From Rhodospirillales bacterium (GTDB lineage Bacteria; Pseudomonadota; Alphaproteobacteria; QKFK01; SZUA-500): a stretch of DNA of 22,262 nt. Below the pieces are notes generated by a model. That model did no database searches. It saw only the letters and a list, made by a program, of their open reading frames with translations, and had not been told where the DNA came from. Below are positions 16,264-22,262 of this stretch, in pieces (the stretch's first letter is position 1; every line of letters starts with the position of its first letter). Location of the stretch: positions 1-22,262 of the forward strand of contig QKFK01000253.1 of NCBI GenBank assembly GCA_003252195.1, given 5' to 3'. Position numbers and translations under genes: made by a program.

Positions 16264-17061
16264 TTATACATTGTAAGGAGGATAATGCAGACCTTTAGGT
16301 GATAAAGTAAATATCTCACAACCATCTGCGGTTACGCCTAATGAGTGTTCAAACTGAGCTGATAGAGACTTATCACGAGTTACAGCAGTCCAGCCATTAG
16401 ATAAGATTATAGAATCATATTTACCTGCATTTATCATTGGCTCAATAGTAAAGAACATACCTTCTTCTAGAACTAACCCCTCACCTTTGCGCCCTGCGTG
16501 AATTACGCTTGGCTCGCAATGAAACTCAGTTCCCAATCCATGACCACAAAAATCTAACACTACAGAAAAACGGTTCTTTTCTGCATAACTTTGGATTGCA
16601 TAACCAATATCACCCAATGTTGCACCTGGTTTAACCACATCAATACCACGCATTAAGCACTCATACGTTACTTCGCACAATTTGCGGGCTTTAACCTTTG
16701 GCTCACCAACATAAAACATTCTACTTGTGTCGCCATACCAACCATCTAAGATTGCGGTTACATCTATATTAATGATATCACCATCTTGAAGCACCTTTTT
16801 ATCAGATGGAATACCATGACAAATTTCATGATTAACTGAAGTACAGATTGATTTTGGATACCCCCTATAACCAAGAGGGGCAGATATTGCGCCATGATCT
16901 GTAATGAATTTATGACACAAATCATTGAGTTCTAAGGTTGTTACGCCAATCTTCACATATGGAGCAATAAAATCTAGGGTTTCAGCGGCTAATTTGCCAG
17001 CTTTATGCATTGCTGCAAAATCTTCTTTTGAATGAAGAACAATTCTACTATCTTTTCTCAA
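16264..17061 (-). CDS. map: Methionine aminopeptidase, type I
   Basis: 265 residues. It removes the initiator methionine from new proteins in the cytosol. All five metal ligands of the pita-bread fold are present: D100 and D111 (INIDVTAILDGWYGD), H174 (GHGLGTEFH), E207 (FTIEPMI) and E238 (QFEHSLGV). His82 in CHGIP matches the substrate-binding His. The start is TTG at 17059-17061 with AGGAG seven bases upstream; a nearby ATG is in another frame and soon stops. It sits between sfsA and radC in a minus-strand cluster. Confidence 0.96.
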   Translation of the reverse strand: MRKDSRIVLHSKEDFAAMHKAGKLAAETLDFIAPYVKIGVTTLELNDLCHKFITDHGAISAPLGYRGYPKSICTSVNHEICHGIPSDKKVLQDGDIINIDVTAILDGWYGDTSRMFYVGEPKVKARKLCEVTYECLMRGIDVVKPGATLGDIGYAIQSYAEKNRFSVVLDFCGHGLGTEFHCEPSVIHAGRKGEGLVLEEGMFFTIEPMINAGKYDSIILSNGWTAVTRDKSLSAQFEHSLGVTADGCEIFTLSPKGLHYPPYNV

Positions 17062-17108
17062 AACCCATCTCCTAAAATCGAATAAATCAGCCTAATATTT
17101 TTACAACT

Positions 17109-17807
17109 TCAAAAGCTTAAAGGCAAGCTTTTATCAAGCCAGATATTTTTATTATCTATCCAGCAATTATAACAAAGAAATTCAACCCCACGGTTTTTTG
17201 CTTCTAAAAGCAAAGCTGCCTGTGTTGGGTCTATATCCCAAACCATCTTTGCCCCCACACAATCCATGCGTTGAGCCACATAAACCATAACAGCTCTCAT
17301 TCCACCATCAACCAAATACGAAAGTTCTTCAAGCTGTTTACGCTCATATAATGTAACAGCAGATGGAAACACCACATCTGTTTTGCGTTTCATATATATA
17401 TTATTAACCGCAACATAGCAGATTTTATCGTCCTTGCTCTCTAAAGTTAGGTTTATTCTGGTATCTTTCAAGTATGAAGGGTGACGAAAAACATAATCAT
17501 AACTTTCTAGACCCTCTATCTTTTTTGCTTCAATCGCTTCTGCTACTAGCTCATTAGTGCGAGAAGCATTAACCCCTACCAAGCCACCATCTGCATAAGC
17601 TAGCTCCCATATATATTTTAGCTTGCGCATAGGAGTAACCAAACGAGAAACAAAGACCTCCGTCCCGCTTTGGGTTAACCCCTCCATAGCAGAAAAATTA
17701 GAACAATATGCCGTTACAACAGAACCATTTTCTAGCATAACATCTGCCAGAACCCGCTTTTTGCGAGATATAAGCTCCCCTCGTAATAGATTATTCTTAA
17801 ACTTCAT
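17109..17807 (-). CDS. sfsA: SfsA family protein (sugar fermentation stimulation protein homolog)
   Basis: 232 residues, the usual size. Conserved blocks include LIRGE-like N-terminus RGELISRKKRVLADV, WELAYADGGLVGVN, DTRINLTLE, YVAVNNIYM, FPSAVT, GGMRAVMVYVAQR and a closing GVEFLCYNCWI. The C-terminal part has the restriction-endonuclease-like core. The family was named for effects on maltose metabolism and is described as nucleic-acid binding; its cellular role is not settled. Several positions vary from the common form (FSAMEG in place of NTGSM-G, YMKRKTD for the variable loop). ATG overlaps the end of the methyltransferase gene by 11 bases, so translation is likely coupled. Confidence 0.9.
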   Translation of the reverse strand: MKFKNNLLRGELISRKKRVLADVMLENGSVVTAYCSNFSAMEGLTQSGTEVFVSRLVTPMRKLKYIWELAYADGGLVGVNASRTNELVAEAIEAKKIEGLESYDYVFRHPSYLKDTRINLTLESKDDKICYVAVNNIYMKRKTDVVFPSAVTLYERKQLEELSYLVDGGMRAVMVYVAQRMDCVGAKMVWDIDPTQAALLLEAKNRGVEFLCYNCWIDNKNIWLDKSLPLSF

Positions 17808-18540
17808 TTCTGCGCCACGCTAAAATATAAATCACATCAAAACTAGCCACCACACCATCATTATAAGAATAACTTTCTTGATAAGCATGAGCCATATTAC
17901 TAAAAATTTCTGGTTTAGTTAAGCCTTTATAGCCATTAGTAAGGGCAGAACTTTGACCCATATTTTTTATATCATATAACAATTTTAGAGGCGATGAATA
18001 TTCAATTTTAATAACTTCTCTATCAACCACGCTATCAACAAACCGCGCCCTAAAAAGCAAATCACCAATTTGCTGAACATCAGGAAAGGAATGAACCCGC
18101 CAATTCTCATCGCCTGATTTATAAAATGAGTTTCTAAGCTCGGTTAATGTATCTACGCCAAATAATGCACCAACAAACAAACCGCCTCGTTTTAGCGCCT
18201 TGCGAATTTTTAATAAACTATCTGGCAAATCATCTGCATTATGCAGATTAAGATTACTGACAATTAAATCAAACTCATTCTCTGCAAATGAGGCATCATT
18301 AACATCATCAACATATTTATAACCCACCATAGATGAGGCATAGTTAGAACAAACCTCTGTTGAAACAAGCTTCTCAACCCTATTAGCTGCCAACAATTCA
18401 GCACCGATAAACCCGTCTCGAGCACCAAGTTCTAACATATTAACAAACGCACCCTTAACCTCAGAAATGCGCTCTAATATAGATTGCCCAGTATTTTTAT
18501 ATAAAAAATCATTTTCAGAATAGCTTAGCGCCCCATTCAA
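17797..18540 (-). CDS. SAM-dependent methyltransferase, NDUFAF5/BioC-like; N-terminus uncertain
   Basis: Class I methyltransferase fold: motif I MLELGARDGFIG (about 35-46), acidic strand end near STEVCS, and FDLIVSNLNLHNADDLP. The later GALFGVDTLTELR, KNMGQSSAL and AHAYQESY...DVIYILAWR match mitochondrial NDUFAF5 (an arginine-modifying complex I assembly factor) and its alphaproteobacterial relatives. Here motif I has GARDG in place of the common GCGxG. The only usable in-frame start is TTG at 18540 without a clear binding site, yet codons just upstream (18541-18576) encode QLFNHQKLIKNR, which resembles the conserved family N-terminus. So the true start is probably further up and lost, or reached by a frameshift. 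It is first in the cluster with sfsA, map and radC. Confidence 0.82.
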   Translation of the reverse strand: MNGALSYSENDFLYKNTGQSILERISEVKGAFVNMLELGARDGFIGAELLAANRVEKLVSTEVCSNYASSMVGYKYVDDVNDASFAENEFDLIVSNLNLHNADDLPDSLLKIRKALKRGGLFVGALFGVDTLTELRNSFYKSGDENWRVHSFPDVQQIGDLLFRARFVDSVVDREVIKIEYSSPLKLLYDIKNMGQSSALTNGYKGLTKPEIFSNMAHAYQESYSYNDGVVASFDVIYILAWRRNEV

Positions 18541-18613
18541 ACGATTTTTGATGAGCTTTTGATGATTAAATAATTGCCTTGAATATTCATTTAAGTATAA
18601 ACTCTTTTTAACC

Positions 18614-18642
18614 TTGCCTACTAATGTAGCCGAGCCTTATTA
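18614..18642 (+). promoter_or_regulatory. Putative promoter of the secreted protein gene at 18683
   Basis: TTGCCT (18614-18619) and TTATTA (18637-18642) are 17 bases apart, about 40 bases before the ATG. On the opposite strand TATACT (18594-18599) could be a -10 for the methyltransferase cluster, but its -35 is poor. Confidence 0.4.
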
Positions 18643-18682
18643 AAACTAAAAGCCTTTTATGCTTTAAACCTTAGGATTAATT

Positions 18683-19462
18683 ATGAAATTACTAGCTTTT
18701 TGTACTTTATTTTTTATTTCGATTATCACCGCAAGCAACGCAGATGCATTTGACCTTGCTGCGTTAAAAGCAAATATTGAAAAAACCGCACAAGCTGCAA
18801 CCGATGCAACATTGCGCGCAACATTAAAAAGCGCCTGCCCCGACGCAGTTATAGATTATGACAAGCTAACCACAAATTTTAAAGACGGCGTTATGCTACT
18901 TGATAATGTTAGGGCCACCACAAAAAATGGAGACAAATTCTCAGCGGGCTCAATTCAAATTAGCAATGTAGACGTGATGAAAACATTATCTGGTGAAAAA
19001 CCTGGCTCTGCTGATGTTGTTGTAACTAATATTAGCTTTGACACCTACCACAAATCAAAAAGCGGAAAAGAGCAAAAAACTGTAGGCTCAATAGCTAGTG
19101 TTAATTTAACCAATGCTGGCTTCAAGCAAGAAGCTAAACAAGAGCAAAGCACAAATATTGCAGACAACCAAACCCAAACATCAACTGAAACAGCCAAACC
19201 ATCAAAGCCTACTTTATATGCAAGTATAGTAAGCTCAAAAGGCCTTAACATACAAAAAGAAACCACTCAAGCAGACGGCAATAAAAATATCGAAAGCTAT
19301 GTTGCAGATGATATTGAAATACTTGATATTACAACGCCAAATGATGACAAATTAAGCGAGACAGAGTTTTTAAAAGCCAGCACTTCTAAAAGCATAATTA
19401 TTGATGGCAAATCATATTCATCAATATTTGACGCCTTTAACGCGGTTAAAAAGATAAATTAA
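18683..19462 (+). CDS. Secreted or periplasmic protein of unknown function
   Basis: 259 residues. ATG with AGGA about seven bases upstream. Residues 1-22 form a signal peptide (MKLL, hydrophobic core, SNADA-F). The mature part starts with an Ala-rich helix (DLAALKANIEKTAQAATDATL), then shows alternating strands such as VIDYDKLTTNFKDGVMLLDNVRA and SADVVVTNISFDTY, a Gln/Thr/Ser/Lys-rich low-complexity linker at about 150-175, and a second beta-rich part. The pattern recalls lipid-transfer-like beta proteins of the envelope, but that is only impression. I do not recognise a family. It is followed 94 bases later by another plus-strand gene. Confidence 0.7.
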   Translation: MKLLAFCTLFFISIITASNADAFDLAALKANIEKTAQAATDATLRATLKSACPDAVIDYDKLTTNFKDGVMLLDNVRATTKNGDKFSAGSIQISNVDVMKTLSGEKPGSADVVVTNISFDTYHKSKSGKEQKTVGSIASVNLTNAGFKQEAKQEQSTNIADNQTQTSTETAKPSKPTLYASIVSSKGLNIQKETTQADGNKNIESYVADDIEILDITTPNDDKLSETEFLKASTSKSIIIDGKSYSSIFDAFNAVKKIN

Positions 19463-19556
19463 GATATTGTTACAAGCTATTTTAGCTTTGACTTTGCTTA
19501 TAAATATGATTTATAAATATGGGTTATAAGAATTCTTAAGAGTAGGAATGGGTTTT

Positions 19557-20327
19557 ATGAGCGATTTCGCTATCAGAGACGACATTATTGAATTATTTGA
19601 TCGCTTGGTTGAGTTACAATATTCAGCCACTAAAGAGATTGCCGAGATTGAAGGCAAGCTCGCTAACATTCATGAAGCAGACCCAAAAGATGTAAATGCA
19701 TCTATTGCTCTTTTACAAACAAAAGTAATGCTCGGCAAGGCAGATGAAGGCCTTGTATTAGCCGAACAAATTTGGAAACAAGGCGGTAAAATTACCCCTG
19801 TTGTAGAAGCTACATATATGGACCAATTAGTTGCCTTAGGCTTGTTTGATTGGTGCGAAGTTCTACTTAGACCAAAGCTAGAAAACGGCGACTTTGACCT
19901 TACATTAATGTACCCAACCCTATTTGCATGTGCCACAGGCTTAGGCTCACTCGAGCTTTTAGAAAGAGCCGCTAACATTGAAGGCACTGGCGATGAAGGC
20001 GAGATTTTGGGTTATTTTGTAGCTCACCAAAGAGAAGCAAATTTAGAAGAACATTTTGCCAAACAACAAAAGGAAGTAAACAAACTCCTCAGAGGCAAAC
20101 AATGCGCTTATGAAGTACTCTTAGAAACTGAGCGTGGCTGGCCAGAGCTAGAAATTGGAGTATTCTGTGGCGGTGATAGCGTGGACAGATACCAAATCCA
20201 AGGCAAAATCGATAAAGCTCAAAAAGATTATTACGAAGAATTAGACGTTAAGCCACTAGATAACCTAACCACAACCATCTATGACTTAAAAGAACATTGG
20301 CCACCTCAAGGCCCAGAATATGCATAA
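19557..20327 (+). CDS. Helical, possibly TPR-like protein of unknown function
   Basis: 256 residues starting MSDFAIRDD at 19557, preferred because TAGGA is nine bases upstream; the ATG at 19548 directly abuts that site. The first 150 residues look like paired helices (ATKEIAEIEGKLANIHEADP, NASIALLQTKVMLGKADEGL, PVVEATYMDQLVALGLFDWC), consistent with tetratricopeptide-like repeats. The end is acidic with a DLKEHWPPQGPEYA tail. No enzymatic motif or membrane segment is seen. Probably a cytosolic interaction protein. It ends at a strong terminator. Confidence 0.65.
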   Translation: MSDFAIRDDIIELFDRLVELQYSATKEIAEIEGKLANIHEADPKDVNASIALLQTKVMLGKADEGLVLAEQIWKQGGKITPVVEATYMDQLVALGLFDWCEVLLRPKLENGDFDLTLMYPTLFACATGLGSLELLERAANIEGTGDEGEILGYFVAHQREANLEEHFAKQQKEVNKLLRGKQCAYEVLLETERGWPELEIGVFCGGDSVDRYQIQGKIDKAQKDYYEELDVKPLDNLTTTIYDLKEHWPPQGPEYA

Positions 20328-20328
20328 A

Positions 20329-20360
20329 ATAAAAGAGAGCCAACCAGCTCTCTTTTTTAT
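20329..20360. terminator. Terminator between convergent genes
   Basis: AAAAGAGAGC (20331-20340) pairs with GCTCTCTTTT (20347-20356) around CAACCA, followed by more T. It ends the plus-strand gene; with the A tract on the other side it may also serve the minus-strand gene ending at 20438. Confidence 0.88.
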
Positions 20361-20437
20361 TACCCATAAATCAAAATTATATGCTCCGCATTTGTCATGA
20401 TTTTTTAGAAAAAAATCCTAACAACCTAAAAACTTTT

Positions 20438-21097
20438 TTAAATACTAACACCTTCTTTTTTCAAACAATCTTGAAAATCTGCAAGTTTGATGATTTCATC
20501 AAAAATTTCTGTTGTTGAATAAACAGCACCTCCGAAAGTAGCTGAGTGTTTCATAACTAAGCCTGTCCTTTGTAGTGCAGAGCAACACAACTCAACCATA
20601 TCATCACTTATAACCTTCTTTTTTGACACAACTTCTTTTGCTTTATTGTATTGTAATTTAGCGTTTTCAAAGACATTTACTGTAAAAGCACCTTTTACAT
20701 CTTCTTTAGCTATTAGCAATACTGATAACATCTTAATTTCATCCAAAGAAAGAGTTTCAATTATTGAAGCATAGCGGTTAAATTCTGATGGAAACAATTC
20801 TGGATTAATATTTTCATCTTTAGCACGGCTATTAATTATTTGGGCTAAAAGCCTTAAATTTGACCTAGCAGAACCATTCATAGCAGCCTGAGTTAATCTA
20901 AAAAACAAAGACACTCTATCATCTTCATTAATTCTTGAAAAATTACCAGAATCAATTTCACTTATAATTATGTCTCTAAGTTTCTCTGCTTTTTTATTCA
21001 TATGCTGTTGAAACAAAGACTGCATCGTATTTGTTGGTATCATAAAGCTATTTAGCATATCAAACATCAGATTAGCGACCATATCAGCTTTACTCAT
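20438..21097 (-). CDS. Helical protein of unknown function
   Basis: 219-220 residues from ATG at 21097, preferred because GGAG is six bases upstream; an ATG four codons earlier has none. The protein is mostly alpha-helical. The N-terminal part is Met-rich (MSKADMVANLMFDMLNSFM). A region near 40-90 contains KLRDIIISEIDSG, EDDRVSLFFRLTQAAMNGSAR and LRLLAQIINSRA, then RYASIIETLSLDEIKMLSVLLIAKED. The C-terminal part (SDDMVELCCSALQRTGLV) could be a winged-helix-like fold. I have seen similar layouts in accessory genes of proteobacteria, but cannot assign a function. It stands alone between a terminator and a palindrome-rich spacer, so it may be an acquired single gene. Confidence 0.65.
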   Translation of the reverse strand: MSKADMVANLMFDMLNSFMIPTNTMQSLFQQHMNKKAEKLRDIIISEIDSGNFSRINEDDRVSLFFRLTQAAMNGSARSNLRLLAQIINSRAKDENINPELFPSEFNRYASIIETLSLDEIKMLSVLLIAKEDVKGAFTVNVFENAKLQYNKAKEVVSKKKVISDDMVELCCSALQRTGLVMKHSATFGGAVYSTTEIFDEIIKLADFQDCLKKEGVSI

Positions 21098-21166
21098 ATT
21101 CCACTCCATTAATTTTGTTAAATTACTATAACATCATATATCCATCAATGAACCATAAAATTTTAC

Positions 21167-21188
21167 TTTTGCTTTTATAAAAGCAAAA
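21167..21188. repeat. Perfect 22-bp palindrome
   Basis: TTTTGCTTTTA is followed directly by its complement. It lies about 70 bases upstream of the minus-strand gene starting at 21097; a small AGCC-GTTA-GGCT hairpin (21193-21204) sits next to it. It could form a hairpin or bind a dimeric regulator. Confidence 0.7.
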
Positions 21189-21228
21189 ACGAGCCGTTAG
21201 GCTTGCAGTAGCATAATCCACACAACCT

Positions 21229-21352
21229 AAATCACGGAGGATTAGGGTAATATTAGGAATTATGATATTTTGCAAATGAGTTTAGCAGAGCTAAATGACT
21301 TGCCGTAAAATATCTATAACGACGACATAGTAGCCAATCATACGTGATTTAA
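21229..21352. repeat. Structured palindromic element, copy B (possible RNA)
   Basis: Same plan as copy A: TAAATCACG/CGTGATTTA at the base; GATT and GG with CC and AATC (21241-21247, 21335-21340) with one bulged A; GATATTTT/AAAATATC (21265-21272, 21308-21315); and GTTTAGC/GCTAAAT (21281-21287, 21291-21297) flanked by opposed GA dinucleotides. Bases in three helices differ from copy A but stay paired. It begins at the stop codon of the M20 peptidase gene, as copy A does at radC. My right-edge positions may be off by one base. Confidence 0.75.
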
Positions 21353-22262
21353 TTAGAGTTTGAGATAAGCGGTGAGTATCCGATATATCCTCTCAATCGA
21401 CGGCACATGCAATTTTTCATCTGGGGAGTGAACGCCTTCCATGGTGGGGCCGATGGCTATCATGTCCATTCCTGCGTATTTTGCGCCGATGATGCCACAT
21501 TCTAGCCCTGCGTGGACTACTTCTATTTCTGGCTCAGTTCCTAGCTCAAATTTATATAGCTTTTTAAAATCTTCTAATAGCTGAGAATTATAATTTGGCT
21601 CCCATGGTGGGTTTGAATAGAACTCATCTAGCTCTGCGCCAAATGCTTTTACGAGCAGGCGAATTTTATCGGCTAGCTCTTCACCACGAGATGCGATTAA
21701 TGAGCGGGCAAACAATGTAAGCTCGACATTATGCTCTTTGGTAATGATTGGAGCTATGTTATTTGAGGTTTCTACCCTATCGGCACGGAATGAGGTTAAA
21801 TCATACACGCCACATGGAGCTAGGGTTAAAAAGCTTAATAAAGCATCACGGCTTTTTTGGCTCATTGGGGCAAATTCGCTCTCGCCCACGGTGAGAGTTA
21901 TGTGAGGCATAGCATCTGGATATTCTGCCTTTAGCATAACGCTCATGTCTGAGATAAGGTTATTAAGCTCATCGCCATGAGAGCAAGAGATAACCGCCTC
22001 GGCAGATGCAGGGATTACATTTTTTGCAAAATCTGCATTTATGGAGAATAAATCAAACTCACATTTCTTTGATAATTCACGCAAGAACCTTGCCATAAGC
22101 TTGATAGCGTTGCCACGGTGTTTGTTGATATCAACACCAGAGTGACCGCCTTTTAGCCCGCTTAAAGAAATGGTGTATATATGCTGATTATTAAAGCTTG
22201 TGCGCTCTAGCGGGAAGGTTACATTTAGCAATCTGCCATCGGCACAACCAATGCCAAATCCG
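21353..22262 (-). CDS. pepD: PepD-like M20 dipeptidase, N-terminal part outside the window
   Basis: The frame is open to the window edge, so only the C-terminal ~300 residues are present. They match the aminoacyl-histidine (cytosol non-specific) dipeptidase group: a GCADG...PLER entry, GLKGGHSGVDI before the dimerisation (lid) domain, SFRADRVETSNNIAPI, EVVHAGLECGII with a metal ligand Glu, and GPTMEGVHSPDEKL with the last metal ligand His. PepD-type enzymes hydrolyse dipeptides including X-His in the cytosol. The usual full length is about 480, so some 180 residues are missing here. The TTG near 22231 is internal, not the start. A palindromic element follows the stop. Confidence 0.9.
   Translation of the reverse strand, partial: GFGIGCADGRLLNVTFPLERTSFNNQHIYTISLSGLKGGHSGVDINKHRGNAIKLMARFLRELSKKCEFDLFSINADFAKNVIPASAEAVISCSHGDELNNLISDMSVMLKAEYPDAMPHITLTVGESEFAPMSQKSRDALLSFLTLAPCGVYDLTSFRADRVETSNNIAPIITKEHNVELTLFARSLIASRGEELADKIRLLVKAFGAELDEFYSNPPWEPNYNSQLLEDFKKLYKFELGTEPEIEVVHAGLECGIIGAKYAGMDMIAIGPTMEGVHSPDEKLHVPSIERIYRILTAYLKL

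Overview
The window looks like chromosomal DNA of a low-GC (roughly one third G+C) Gram-negative bacterium, most likely an alphaproteobacterium. Evidence for this is a NDUFAF5-type methyltransferase, an N-formylglutamate amidohydrolase family protein, a lytic transglycosylase of the style common in Rhodospirillales-like genomes, SfsA, an RNase J-like protein and an autotransporter with a C-terminal phenylalanine. I cannot name the species from sequence alone. Most genes are on the minus strand. I saw no insertion sequence, phage module or CRISPR array.

Layout. (1) 1-125: tRNA-Asp(GTC) with its terminator and promoter. (2) 274-3820: a minus-strand run of an N-formylglutamate amidohydrolase family protein (GTG start), a secreted lytic transglycosylase, an RNase J-like metallo-beta-lactamase and a tightly coupled 74-residue protein. 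(3) 3893-5648: tRNA-Val(GAC) with promoter and terminator, then a sodium:solute symporter gene broken near its start by a 7-bp tandem duplication. (4) 5702-8050: an autotransporter gene and its AT-rich upstream region, bracketed by two nearly identical 42-43-nt copies of one terminator. (5) 8061-12111: two tandem M3 oligoendopeptidase F paralogs, about 64% identical over the part I counted, which share an imperfect-palindrome leader motif. (6) 12255-15039: an overlapping pair, a GNAT acetyltransferase and a YtcJ-like amidohydrolase. (7) 15040-15559: a gene-poor stretch full of inverted repeats. (8) 15560-18540: a minus-strand housekeeping cluster of NDUFAF5-like methyltransferase, sfsA, map and radC. 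(9) 18683-20327: two plus-strand genes, a secreted protein of unknown function and a helical, possibly TPR-like protein. (10) 20438-22262: an unknown helical protein and the C-terminal part of a PepD-like M20 dipeptidase.

Peptide and amino-acid use recurs in the gene content (two PepF, PepD-like, Map, formylglutamate amidohydrolase, solute symporter), which fits a cell that scavenges peptides; that is inference.

The most unusual signal is a family of structured palindromic elements. Two copies of about 120 nt (15452-15573 and about 21229-21352) lie at the 3' ends of radC and the M20 peptidase gene. They share an architecture of nested helices in which paired bases have changed together, plus a central hairpin flanked by opposed GA dinucleotides. 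A third, shorter hairpin (15363-15423) has the same central motif with a compensated stem. I do not recognise the family. Two genes also show apparent damage: the symporter (7-bp duplication) and the methyltransferase (conserved N-terminal residues encoded upstream of any usable start codon).
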